A stretch of DNA of 64,000 bases, from NCBI GenBank assembly GCA_013204555.1, contig JABMNO010000019.1, forward strand, positions 1 to 64,000, given 5' to 3'. The notes beneath the pieces are model-generated. The model saw only the letters and a program-made list of their open reading frames with translations, did not search any database and was not told where the DNA came from. Position 1 is the stretch's first letter. Each line of letters starts with the position of its first letter. This document shows, piece by piece, positions 38,901 to 46,356 of the stretch. This DNA comes from Chloroflexota bacterium. GTDB lineage: Bacteria > Chloroflexota > Dehalococcoidia > Lucifugimonadales > Lucifugimonadaceae. Both the position numbers and the translations under genes were made by a program.

Positions 38901-41900
38901 TCCAGAGAAGAACTTGCCACGCGGCTTATCTCAGCAAGTACGGTGCGTTCCAGCGCCTCGTCTCGCGTGCGCTGGTGGAGCCTGGCATTCTCAACAGCTC
39001 CAGCAATCTGGTTTGCTAACTGCTCAGCGACTACGGTCTCTTCATCGCCGTATGAGTTATCACGGAAGGCTCTAAAGTTAAGCGTTCCTATGATTTTGTT
39101 ACGCCATTTGAGCGGGGTGATCAGGGCAGATCCAAGCCCCAATCTATCCCCTTCAGATCCACCTGGAATGCCTTCCGCATCTATTAATATTTCACCGGAA
39201 TTCAAGACGATTGACCGATCTTCTTTAACGACGCGGGCAGCATGAGTCCTTGATAGGACCATCGTTCTGTTTCGCGGTAATTCCTTGGTGGCCGCTCCCC
39301 AGACAAATTCATCCGTCATCCAGTCACCGGCAACATCAAGCTCTGAAATGACCATCCGGTCAAAGGGGATAATCTTTTGCACAATCCCTATAAACCGCTC
39401 ATAAATATCGTGGAGGTCATCGTCTGAACTAAAAATCCTGCTTATTTCGGCGAGATCAGAACGCCGGTCTGACTCATCGATAGCCGCCTGTTGCAGTCGG
39501 GAGTTCTGCAAGATTGGAGCTATCTGGGCGGCCACCTCTTCCAGCAGGGATGCGTCGTCCCGAAAATATGACGTCCAACCGTATGATCTGAGATACAGAT
39601 ATCCAATTGGTTCATCACCCAGCCACATTGGCGCGAGAAGATAAGTTCGTTCCGGTCCTCCAGTCGTGTCGCGCAAGAATCCGATATCAGGCGGATCATC
39701 ACTGTCGGTAGATTCAGACGAGCCCGCATGGACCGCAAGTGTTGACCGCTCCTCAATCGCCCTTTTGAGAAACGCGTCTGAAAAGTCCCTCTCCACGCCT
39801 TTACCAAATGCTGGGTCGAATGAATCGACGTTGTTCCAAATAGTGGTGACAGTTTGTTTAGGGATATTGATGGCGGCAATGGACACGCGGTCGATCACCA
39901 TAATTTCCTTGAGCTGATTCACCATGCTCGTCGCGATGGTCTCTATTTCCAGAGATGATCCGACCACGCGGCTTAACTCGGCCAGGAACTCTCTGCTCTT
40001 GGATTGCCGCACCGTGTCTTCATGCAGTCGACTGGCTACCATCGCCCCGGCTATGTGGGAGGCGACTTGTTCCAGGACGGCGATCTGATCGGGATCCGGT
40101 GGAACGGGGCTCTTTGACGCGATAGCGAATGCGCCCACGAGCCGGTCATTCCAGCGGAGCGGTATTGTGACCCGGCTACGAATTCCCGCCTCTTGTAGAG
40201 GCTTCAAATGAGGATTGTTCGCATATGCAACGGCCAGTTCTTCTGGCCCCACCGCAAGGGCTTTGAAGCTGGCGAGGAAACCGGAAGCAGCAGAAATTGA
40301 AAGTGAGTTGTCTGCCGTCAACTCTTGCGAATGGCCCTGGAAGTCACACGCGAAAAAATTGTGAAATAGGTCAGTTTTGGGATCGTAGCTAGAAACACCG
40401 AAGCGGTCGAATTTCATGACTCGTGAGAGCTGCCTACGAACCTGATCTGAGATTTCATCAAGCGAAAGCGGGCCGCTAACTGTGCGTGCGATTTCAGCCA
40501 ACATGGCGCGGCGATTAAAATCGCGAACGGTTTCTGAGTGCAAATTACTTGTAGCAACTGCCCCCGCGATCTGGGAGGAAACCCGATCGAGAATTCGAAC
40601 ATCATCACTGGAATATGCATTCGGTGTTTCGGACTGCAGGTGCAACGCTCCGACAGGTTTTTCTTGCCACATCAGTGGGGCAGAAATTAAAGAACGCAAC
40701 ACATCGCCCTGACTTAGAGACGCAGCAGGGTATGTTTCAATAAATTCAGCCAGTGTTTCTGTGGTGGCAAGCTCAGCCGTACCTCTTGCAATGATTGACT
40801 CAGTGATGCTTCCTGATAACGGATGTTCTTTGCCCTGCTCCCAACCGGACCTCTCGATGCCGTGAACATGGGCATCAACGAAGCTTTGACCGTCCGTCTG
40901 CAAGATAGCGATCACAGCGCGATCGAAGTCGACCAGATCTCGCAGACGCTCAACAAAGGGTTCATAGACCTCATCAACGCTCGTGGAAGAGGAAATGATC
41001 CGGCTCAGATCTGCAAGAGTCGCATCCTCTGCACCTTGTTTTGCCATTCGTCGAAGCAACCGGGCATTCTCAGCCGCCCCCGAAATCTGCGCCGAAATCT
41101 GTGAAACGATCTCGAGTTCGTGCGGGCTAAAAGGACGTGGGTCACGCCGCCTCAGGCTTAGAACGCCGATGACTTCGTTCTGCCATATCAACGGTGATAT
41201 TAAGACCGATGTCAGTCCCTTATCGATTATCACCTTGAGCAAATCATTGGAACCGAACTGTGCAAGCAGCTCATCTTTTCCGTAAGTTGTTGGCATTTTC
41301 GATTCGATGGCCTGGTGGGACATCGAATCGTGCATGGGTATCCGACGCGCGTTATCGATCCCATCCACTTCCGTTCCACTCTGGAACGCCGGAATCATTG
41401 AATTACCGTCGTCATCGATCAGGGCAATACCTATCCGGTCGTACTGAATAACGCGCTTGACTTGCTCAGCCAGTGGGTCAAATACGCTATCCAGGTCGGG
41501 TGAAGAGGTAACTATCCTCCCTATCTCAGCGAGGACAAGGCGAAGGCCCCCCTGCACCGCAGTTTGCTGATGCAACGAGGCGTTTATCAGGGCCGGGCCG
41601 ATCTGTCCGGCCACGCGGATTATCAGCTCGACTTCGTAATCGTTATATGACGGTTTGGATGTTGAACTGACATCGAACGCGGCGATAACCGTATCGTCGT
41701 GAATGATCGGCACGACTACTTTGCTGCGAAGGCCAGCCTCAACGGATTCCTTCAAAATTGGGTGCGAAGCTTCAAACTCAGAGCGATTGTGATCGCCAAG
41801 ATTTACTGGCCTCCTGAGATTTATCGCCTCACCGATAAAAGTTCCGTCGAGGTCCCATGAAGGTTGATCTGAGTGCTCAGGAACGAACGCCGACAGCGGG

Positions 41901-42157
41901 TAACTAAACAGCTTTGATGCCGTGCGCTGCGATGGGTCGACCGTAACTACGCCGACTCTGTCGAACTCAAGAAGAGATCCCAGTTTGTCAGCGAGCTTTT
42001 TGGCCATGTCTTCGAAATCGACCGACGACCCAACGGCATAGCCGATTTCGGCGAGTATCTGTGCTTCAAGCATCGCGCGCGCAAGCACGTCAACCGATTC
42101 GCCTTGCGACGCTGGCTCATTGTGGGGCGATGAAGCACTACCGGTTCGTCGCGTCAC
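32942..42157 (-). CDS. Giant soluble sensor histidine kinase with sixteen tandem GAF-like domains
   Basis: 3071 aa in one uninterrupted frame. Sixteen GAF-like units begin near residues 34, 209, 381, 553, 726, 904, 1075, 1247, 1418, 1590, 1762, 1936, 2108, 2282, 2448 and 2622. Each opens with a helix of the form 'LAEIGRIxSSSLDIxxVYE', continues 'LIxFDRMxI' and contains 'PLRWRxxxIGxLxFRS'. The period is 166-178 residues. Units 7-10 and 13 are closest to each other (e.g. 'RSEEEQTVLAEIGRVASSS'), pointing to internal duplication. The kinase core follows: H-box 'FISTISHELRTPLTSV' (His near 2812), N-box 'NLLSNASKYSPDE', G1 'VTDQGIGIS', F-box 'FTPFFRADNE' and G2 'GTGLGLMVTRKI', all intact. There is no signal peptide, membrane segment or HAMP. 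I found only two cysteines, so a Cys-linked bilin is unlikely across the array. GAF domains bind cyclic nucleotides, haem, tetrapyrroles or small metabolites; the ligand is unknown. No cognate regulator adjoins the gene. Confidence 0.95.
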   Translation of the reverse strand: MTRRTGSASSPHNEPASQGESVDVLARAMLEAQILAEIGYAVGSSVDFEDMAKKLADKLGSLLEFDRVGVVTVDPSQRTASKLFSYPLSAFVPEHSDQPSWDLDGTFIGEAINLRRPVNLGDHNRSEFEASHPILKESVEAGLRSKVVVPIIHDDTVIAAFDVSSTSKPSYNDYEVELIIRVAGQIGPALINASLHQQTAVQGGLRLVLAEIGRIVTSSPDLDSVFDPLAEQVKRVIQYDRIGIALIDDDGNSMIPAFQSGTEVDGIDNARRIPMHDSMSHQAIESKMPTTYGKDELLAQFGSNDLLKVIIDKGLTSVLISPLIWQNEVIGVLSLRRRDPRPFSPHELEIVSQISAQISGAAENARLLRRMAKQGAEDATLADLSRIISSSTSVDEVYEPFVERLRDLVDFDRAVIAILQTDGQSFVDAHVHGIERSGWEQGKEHPLSGSITESIIARGTAELATTETLAEFIETYPAASLSQGDVLRSLISAPLMWQEKPVGALHLQSETPNAYSSDDVRILDRVSSQIAGAVATSNLHSETVRDFNRRAMLAEIARTVSGPLSLDEISDQVRRQLSRVMKFDRFGVSSYDPKTDLFHNFFACDFQGHSQELTADNSLSISAASGFLASFKALAVGPEELAVAYANNPHLKPLQEAGIRSRVTIPLRWNDRLVGAFAIASKSPVPPDPDQIAVLEQVASHIAGAMVASRLHEDTVRQSKSREFLAELSRVVGSSLEIETIATSMVNQLKEIMVIDRVSIAAINIPKQTVTTIWNNVDSFDPAFGKGVERDFSDAFLKRAIEERSTLAVHAGSSESTDSDDPPDIGFLRDTTGGPERTYLLAPMWLGDEPIGYLYLRSYGWTSYFRDDASLLEEVAAQIAPILQNSRLQQAAIDESDRRSDLAEISRIFSSDDDLHDIYERFIGIVQKIIPFDRMVISELDVAGDWMTDEFVWGAATKELPRNRTMVLSRTHAARVVKEDRSIVLNSGEILIDAEGIPGGSEGDRLGLGSALITPLKWRNKIIGTLNFRAFRDNSYGDEETVVAEQLANQIAGAVENARLHQRTRDEALERTVLAEISRVASSSLDTREIYESLSTQIGRLVRFDRMTITLVDEDQDIVWPVFVGGIRLSEVDQNKSLPLGESSVGEVISADAAVVANRDDVERMAARSDMWRPILVGGLISGLYTPLRWRGKIIGTLDFRSKEENAFGERDVRITSLISDQIVGTIVNARMYEDVTRSEEEQTVLADIGRIASSSLDIDEIYEAFSGQAARLISFDRMAITAVNGMGRARIAFSTGLQTRKITNNFVFPPEGSTIEMARNAEAPLVLDQNEIENLASRYDAWKTVAEAGLISALIVPLRWKGQELGSIDFRSRSEHAFGDREVRLASQIVDQVVGAIANSHLHENVARSEEEQTVLAEIGRVASSSHDIGEIYEELLVQAARLIHFDRMTITRIDKSQGTARPDFVGGMRFNGIVEGTPFLLHESSAGMVIEADDAIVLGRHDIEKMAARFKRWQPLLDSGLISALHVPLRWRDQIIGSIDFRSTTKDAFRDQEIRIGTLISDQIVGTIANSRLHIDLARSEQEQIMLAEIGRTVSSSLDIGAVYERFAQQARHLIEFDRLVITRINSQRSDVIPQYIYGVPVSGIDRLHPPDYNLSATRRAAESGETVVLRQDEVLQLSKIDPGWKALVKAKLITVMVVPLSWQGDVVGSLVFRAMNPDAYDQRSIRIGALIADQIVGAVVNSELHDDISRSEVEQAALAEMGRIVTSSVDVIDVYEELTDIISRVLPYDRLVISSVDPDAASLKHVYIKGAAIPGYEVGRAIDLAESRLRAMIDRRHSNRRDSLQIAVEQDDLSNSGNREAWDAGLRSNMLVLLEWQQDVIGVLGLRSNREDAYGEAEIGLAERIAAQISGAMANSRLHQNLQQESAERASLAEIGRVISSNLEISAVYERFAEEAKKLIPFDRVVFSEIDENTKSSVLAYISGVEIPEYSVGIATPVDRVLLSNPKEIHATTVTDYAACLKLAKKYPGYATALEYGLKSAMQTPLIWQERVIGVLAFRSKEDSLYTPRHKRLANEIATQISGAIENARLHKRTQEEALERTVLAEIGRIASSTLETGDIYDELSDQTARLIHFDRMVISQINRDRNYVTPTFISGETVGNAVQGSAPFPISESPTSLVVEADGPVRMVQNDIEKMSAQFDSWKPVLDAGLISALYVPLRWHNEIIGSLDFRAKTEHAYSDRDTRVATLVADQIVGTIANSELHDNVARSESEQTALAELGRKVSEAETAVAIFEALDAAITRFMKTDRISISTLNQASMVLESRYWRGLEIPGVGTGTGLPLEDTMEEFAAWATLKPTDNPTLLRTPLSSSFMTLKLRTTMRVPMRTRDHHVGVIAVNAERAGAFSESDFQLLARMGEQVASALENLDLFSAAQAETRERTILADIGRIVSSSLDIHDVFEGFVASARELLPADRAVISLIDVDADTITDAFTWGVKSDPHPQGFTAKFSETPVPEMLASSKSITWDEEQIRASALERGVQPVSDRMGLKSLLFSPLFWRRELIGTLNFRSTSPAPYTPDQLRIADQIAAQIAGAIANGRLHENLRIEAEERTALAEIGRIANSSLRLEDTYDALAAMIGAMVPFDRMAIGTVDKAVSTIEYVFATGRSADQSVPGRVVPLDDLIFGTDPIGDGHLIQDASKDESQLARYMRPLGVRSVISVPVVGRGELLSILTISSLEPDRYIQRDLETIRRVAAQIAGAIANAEMHTRTIQLAGEREKRIRVDAQNSELREIERERANFISTISHELRTPLTSVTAFTDLLSRNTKGNLDERQLVQIGLVKKNARRLGIIINDLFDVTRINSGTFEITPGEFDVIQLMSEIHQSMLPILLEKNQGLILEAPDGELWIKADRDRLAQVTTNLLSNASKYSPDETNVTLTLSVKKDDLLIAVTDQGIGISKRDQRLLFTPFFRADNEETRKVDGTGLGLMVTRKIVEMHNGEVTVESQEGKGSTFTVILPGVQNGPSDEHIAQLKAQESGPIPHSRLDNLPNATTPPIEDPRTRQR

Positions 42158-42429
42158 TGAGCATCAACTTTTGAATTAGAAAAGAAGATCATAATGTGGC
42201 AGACGCGCGCAAGTTCAAGAGTTCGCGCCCGAGTGTCCCTCCTGGCACAGGACCAGACGTCTGTGATTGGATTCCACATTTCCCGATATCCGCCTGACAT
42301 CTCAGCGCTATCTCGCGGTGCGAGCAGGATTCCCCTCATCCCCGGTCCATATAAGGACGGGGGTGAAGGTTTCATTGCGTGGCAGAACTACTTCCACAAC
42401 TCAATGTTCCAATATGCGTTCGACCAGTA

Positions 42430-42470
42430 CGGTTACCTATTAGTGTCTCTTAAGTAAACGCAGGTAACCG
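42430..42470. repeat. Inverted repeat in kinase-ilvD spacer
   Basis: Nine-base arms CGGTTACCT and AGGTAACCG are exact reverse complements with 23 bp between, each followed by a copy of ATTAG-like sequence (TATTAG, GATTAG). It could be an operator-like site or a degraded REP element. Confidence 0.35.
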
Positions 42471-42688
42471 ATTAGGACCATAGTCTAGTTGAGGAGTGGG
42501 TTATAGCACCCAAATAAGGTCATCCACTGGGATGGGAGAACTCAGCCGTTCGCGCGCAGTTCAAGACGTTGATCTGGGTCGCCATGCTCTCCTGGTTCAA
42601 CCGGGATGCTTAACTACGCTACAGGCGGATTTGACATCCGATTCTCTGACGCGCAGTCGATAGTTCCACAGCGATCTTTGATCACGAA

Positions 42689-42717
42689 GTAAACGCGGGT
42701 CACAGACCCGCGTTTAC
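42689..42717 (-). terminator. Hairpin downstream of ilvD
   Basis: Perfect 13-bp stem GTAAACGCGGGTC / GACCCGCGTTTAC with loop ACA, 70 bp beyond the ilvD stop on the minus strand. It may act as a terminator or be a REP-like element; no T-tract is present. Confidence 0.5.
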
Positions 42718-42786
42718 AGCTATTCAACATGTTCGCCTGCCGGAGATACCGGGCTCTAGTTACCTGCCATCAGCGGTGACACGGTC

Positions 42787-44535
42787 CTAGCCGGTTACAG
42801 CACCCTTGGCAGCCGGCTGAACCAGCTTGATGTACTTGCTCAGTACGCCTTTGGAATAGGCCGGTTCCCGCGGTTCCCAGGACTCAAGGCGTCGAGTTAG
42901 CACCGCCGATGGATCCTCATCGGGAGCGTCGACGCACTTGATGACGTTGAGTTCAAAATCGTCCAGGTTCACCTCAATGATGTCACCTGCCTTTACGGCA
43001 GCAATTGGCCCGCCAACGAAAGCCTCGGGACCAACATGACCAATCATTGAGCCGTGGGAAGCTCCAGAGAATCTGCCATCGGTGATGAGAAGGACACTCT
43101 CGCCTAGTCCCTGCCCAACTATGGCTCCTGTGACGGCCAGCATCTCGCGCATGCCGGGGCCACCCTTGGGGCCTTCGTAGCGGATGATCACTGCGTCCCC
43201 AGCCTCGATCTCTCGATGCTGCAGGGCTTCCATCACCTGTTCCTCCTGGTCGTAGACCTTGGCGGTGGCGGTGATCTTGGAGCCGAACTGGTGACCTGCA
43301 ACTTTCAATATCGCGCCATCAGGAGCGAGATTGCCGAACAGCGTTACCAGGCCACCTGTCTTACTGATGGGCGTCTCAATCTTGTGTACGACCTCGTTGT
43401 CGGAGTCGTCCACGTCAACCTCAGCGAGGTTCTCGGCGATAGTTTTGCCTGTCACAGTCATGCAATCGCCGTGCAGAACGCCAGCTTCCAGCAAGCGCTT
43501 CATCACAAGCGGCACTCCGCCAACCTTATCGAGATCAAACATCACGTACTTTCCACCCGGCTTCATGTCTGCAAGAAGCGGGGTTCGCATAGCGATATCG
43601 TGGATGTCCTTGAGCGTTAGCTCGATTCCCATCTCATGCGCGATGGCCGGTAGATGGAGGGTTGTGTTCGTTGAACCCCCCATCGCCACCACTACTGCGA
43701 CGGCGTTCTCAAACGCTTTACGAGTCAATATCTGTGATGGACGGATATCCTTCCGTAGAAGGTTCAGAATCGCTTCGCCTGCGGCCCGTGAAGAAGCCAG
43801 CTTGCGTTGGTCAACGGCTGGCTCGGAAGCTGCACCGGGTAGGGAGAGGCCGAGTGCCTCCCCAATCGACGACATCGTGTTAGCAGTAAACATGCCGCCG
43901 CACGAGCCCGGGCCGGGACAGGCGCGGAGTTCGATATTGCGAAGTTCCTCATCATCGATCTCACCAGCCTGATGCTGGCCAACCGCCTCGAACACCGACT
44001 GGATCTGAATCGCCTGACCCCTCCACTCGCCGGGGAGGATGGAGCCGCCGTACACGAAGATGGCAGGGACATCGAGCCTGGCAATTGCCATCATCGAGCC
44101 CGGTTGAGACTTGTCGCAGCCCGCAACCGTAACAAGGCCGTCGAAGCGTTCGGCGAACATCACGGTCTCGATGGAGTCTGCAATGACCTCCCGAGAAACC
44201 AGCGACCCGCGCATGCCTTCCGTGCCCATAGAAATAGCATCGGAAACGGTGATGGTGCCAAACGTGAATGGAGTGCCTCTGGCGGCAAGAATCCCGCGCT
44301 TCACTTCCTCAACGAGCGGTGCGATGCCAGCGTTGCAGGGGGTCACCTCATTGTGGGTGGACGCAACACCAACGAACGGCGCATCAATATCAGCGTCACT
44401 GAGCCCCATCGCCCGCATCATTGAGCGATGTGGAGCGCGGATGGCGCCTTCAGTTGTCTCCCAACTTCGGTGCTTGCCAAGAGCTCGTTTGGTCTTGCCT
44501 GCGGGTTTCTCTGTTGTTGTCATGGTGCTATGCAT
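42787..44535 (-). CDS. ilvD: Dihydroxy-acid dehydratase
   Basis: A 582-aa iron-sulfur dehydratase making the 2-oxoacid precursors of valine, leucine and isoleucine. The three cluster-binding cysteines are in '[13 protein letters not shown]', '[16 protein letters not shown]' and '[17 protein letters not shown]'. '[21 protein letters not shown]' near the C-terminus is the other family hallmark. Length is normal. The first residues [10 protein letters not shown] contain two ATGs (44535 and 44523), both possible starts. No other ilv/leu genes are nearby, so it stands alone with its own hairpin behind it. Confidence 0.96.
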   Translation of the reverse strand: MHSTMTTTEKPAGKTKRALGKHRSWETTEGAIRAPHRSMMRAMGLSDADIDAPFVGVASTHNEVTPCNAGIAPLVEEVKRGILAARGTPFTFGTITVSDAISMGTEGMRGSLVSREVIADSIETVMFAERFDGLVTVAGCDKSQPGSMMAIARLDVPAIFVYGGSILPGEWRGQAIQIQSVFEAVGQHQAGEIDDEELRNIELRACPGPGSCGGMFTANTMSSIGEALGLSLPGAASEPAVDQRKLASSRAAGEAILNLLRKDIRPSQILTRKAFENAVAVVVAMGGSTNTTLHLPAIAHEMGIELTLKDIHDIAMRTPLLADMKPGGKYVMFDLDKVGGVPLVMKRLLEAGVLHGDCMTVTGKTIAENLAEVDVDDSDNEVVHKIETPISKTGGLVTLFGNLAPDGAILKVAGHQFGSKITATAKVYDQEEQVMEALQHREIEAGDAVIIRYEGPKGGPGMREMLAVTGAIVGQGLGESVLLITDGRFSGASHGSMIGHVGPEAFVGGPIAAVKAGDIIEVNLDDFELNVIKCVDAPDEDPSAVLTRRLESWEPREPAYSKGVLSKYIKLVQPAAKGAVTG

Positions 44536-44724
44536 CTCATCCGTAAGAGGTCATCTTGAGGTCCTCGACGGAAACCCTCAAACGACGCCTTCTTATCTGG
44601 TTACTGAACATCTCGTTTCGGGAGAGTAATCGTACCTTCCGACAGCGGCTGGCGCTATTCATTAACTTGTGCGCAGTAGAATCCAATTTATTTATTGAAG
44701 TTTTCCATGCTTTGGAGGGGATCG

Positions 44725-45651
44725 ATGGCGAATCAACTGCCGATGGCTACTCTTGGTAATACCGGACTGAACGTGACGCGCCTGGGATTTGGCGCAATGG
44801 AGATCAGGGGAGCCCCACGGGGGCGTGAAGTGACGTCTGGGCAGGCGGAGACGATCTTGAACGCCGTACTGGACTCCGGAATCAACTACATAGACACATC
44901 GGTGGACTATGGTCAGAGCGAAGAGTTCATTGGGCAGTTCATCTCGAAGCGCCGCGATGATTTCTTTCTGGCGTCGAAGTGTGGATGTCTGGTCGGTGCT
45001 CCAGTTGTGCCCTCGGGCCCCAGTCCGCACGTTTTCACTCCCGAAAATATTATTGCCGGGATTGAGCAGAGCCTGAAACGGATGAAGACCGAGTATCTGG
45101 ACGTAGTGCAATTCCACTCGAGTCCGTCGCAACAAGTACTGGATGAAAACGGCTCGATAGACACACTGCTGGAGCTAAAAGAACAAGGGAAGATCAGGCA
45201 CGTTGGAATATCGAATACCCTGCCAAACCTGCCCGGTCATGTAGCGAAGGGCGTATTTGAAGTAATGCAGATTCCTTACTCTGCTCTTCAGCGTGAGCAT
45301 GAGGAGTGGATCAGCGTTGCCGCAAAATCCGGTGTAGGCACGGTGATCCGAGGCGGGGTTGCCAAAGGGAACCCGGTTGAGTCGGGAGTACCTCGTCCCG
45401 ATGAGTGGTCTCTGTTCGATAGGGCAGGTCTCACCGATCTGCTGGACGAAGGCGAGGATAGGACATCGTTCATGCTCCGTTTCACCCTCAGCCATCCTGA
45501 CATGCACACAACAATCGTTGGAACGTTGAATCCCGATCACCTCGCCAACAATGTTGCCGCCGCAAGTAGAGGGCCGCTATCAGACGACGTCTACGCAGAG
45601 ACGAAGAGCCGCCTGGCCAGTGCAGGGGAGTCGCCTGACCCGATGGGGTAG
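44725..45651 (+). CDS. Aldo/keto reductase
   Basis: A 308-aa NADPH-dependent barrel enzyme. The catalytic tetrad is visible as D57 and Y62 in 'YIDTSVDYGQSEEFIG', K85 in 'LASKCG' and H131 in 'VVQFHSSPS'. 'GKIRHVGISNT' and, near the end, 'HTTIVGTLNPDHLANN' are typical of the AKR11/12-like bacterial group. ATG 44725 is chosen because GGAGGGG sits directly upstream; the frame opens at TTG 44695. The substrate is unknown. It is divergent from ilvD. Confidence 0.9.
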   Translation: MANQLPMATLGNTGLNVTRLGFGAMEIRGAPRGREVTSGQAETILNAVLDSGINYIDTSVDYGQSEEFIGQFISKRRDDFFLASKCGCLVGAPVVPSGPSPHVFTPENIIAGIEQSLKRMKTEYLDVVQFHSSPSQQVLDENGSIDTLLELKEQGKIRHVGISNTLPNLPGHVAKGVFEVMQIPYSALQREHEEWISVAAKSGVGTVIRGGVAKGNPVESGVPRPDEWSLFDRAGLTDLLDEGEDRTSFMLRFTLSHPDMHTTIVGTLNPDHLANNVAAASRGPLSDDVYAETKSRLASAGESPDPMG

Positions 45652-45761
45652 CGCAGCATCAGGCCGAAAAACCAACGTATCACACGTCAGTTGAGATAGT
45701 GGCGGATCGTCTTCGTGGGGGCATACCATTGCGGGGAAACGCCAAGGATTTGGAGGACATC

Positions 45762-45986
45762 ATGAGCGAACTGCACCGCATCACCGTGGAGCCTGAGAAG
45801 GCTGGCGGCCGCCCAAGTATTCGCGGAATGCGGATCCGCGTAAAGGATATTCTCGATCTCTTGGCGTCCGGCGCTACTCGCGAGGAGATACTTGGGGACT
45901 TTGACTACCTTGAGCCAGAGGACATCACTGCGGCGTTGGAATATGCAGCGGGACAGAGCGATCACCCAATAATTCGCGTGGCTTAA
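45762..45986 (+). CDS. DUF433 antitoxin
   Basis: A 74-aa protein of the DUF433 family: 'RITVEPEKAGGRPSIRGMRIRV', then 'ILDLLASGATREEILGDFDYLEPEDITAAL', a winged-helix-like DNA-binding fold. DUF433 proteins pair with DUF5615 PIN-like toxins (VapBC45 type) and repress the shared promoter. ATG 45762 follows GGAGGA; its stop TAA overlaps the toxin ATG by one base, the usual coupling for such pairs. Confidence 0.9.
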   Translation: MSELHRITVEPEKAGGRPSIRGMRIRVKDILDLLASGATREEILGDFDYLEPEDITAALEYAAGQSDHPIIRVA

Positions 45987-46321
45987 TGCGGTTCTTGGTA
46001 GACGCTCAATTACCCACCGCATTGGCTCGGTGGCTGACTGATCAAGGGCATGAATGTGTTCATGTCGCTGATATCGGAATGCTTGATTCCTCAGATATTG
46101 GAATATGGAATTACGCGACGCAAGAGAAGGCTGTGATCGTCACAAAAGATGAGGATTTTGCGATCTTGCGAGAGTCAAACAGGACTGAACATCCGCAAGT
46201 CGTTTGGATTCGGATCGGCAATACTCGTCGCCATGAGATTATCAGTGCCTTCGCAAGTGCTCTCCCTGAAATGCTTTCCGCACTAGAACGCGGCGAAATA
46301 CTCATAGAAGTGCACCGATAG
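45986..46321 (+). CDS. DUF5615 PIN-like toxin
   Basis: A 111-aa PIN-like nuclease of the DUF5615/Mut7-C type. Conserved acidic positions are in 'FLVDAQLPTAL' (D6) and 'VIVTKDEDFAIL', with 'DIGMLDSSDIGIWNYA' between. These coordinate metal for RNA cleavage. With the upstream DUF433 protein it forms a type II toxin-antitoxin module. Both acidic motifs are present, so the toxin looks functional. Confidence 0.88.
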   Translation: MRFLVDAQLPTALARWLTDQGHECVHVADIGMLDSSDIGIWNYATQEKAVIVTKDEDFAILRESNRTEHPQVVWIRIGNTRRHEIISAFASALPEMLSALERGEILIEVHR

Positions 46322-46356
46322 CGGCAGGCTTCCCGGGATTTCGTCAACCTCAACCC

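Larger units (their letters stand above)
42158..42786. other. 629-bp intergenic region with inverted repeats, no convincing gene
   Basis: This stretch separates the start of the giant kinase from the end of ilvD. A plus-strand frame at 42194-42457 is open, but has no ribosome site and no recognisable protein character. The region holds an inverted repeat CGGTTACCT (42430-42438) / AGGTAACCG (42462-42470) and a strong hairpin at 42689-42717. The motif AAGTAAACGC occurs in both repeats (near 42452 and 42688), so they may share origin. The kinase promoter must lie within the first few hundred bases upstream of 42157 on the minus strand; I cannot place it with confidence. Confidence 0.5.

Noticed and set aside
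32942-42157. CRISPR-like or tandem DNA repeat reading of the giant gene
   Set aside because: The periodicity is at protein level (~172 residues, about 516 bp) with diverged DNA; there are no short direct repeats with unique spacers.
42194-42457. 87-codon plus-strand frame upstream of the giant kinase
   Set aside because: No Shine-Dalgarno, no family features, and its end runs into the inverted repeat at 42430-42470.
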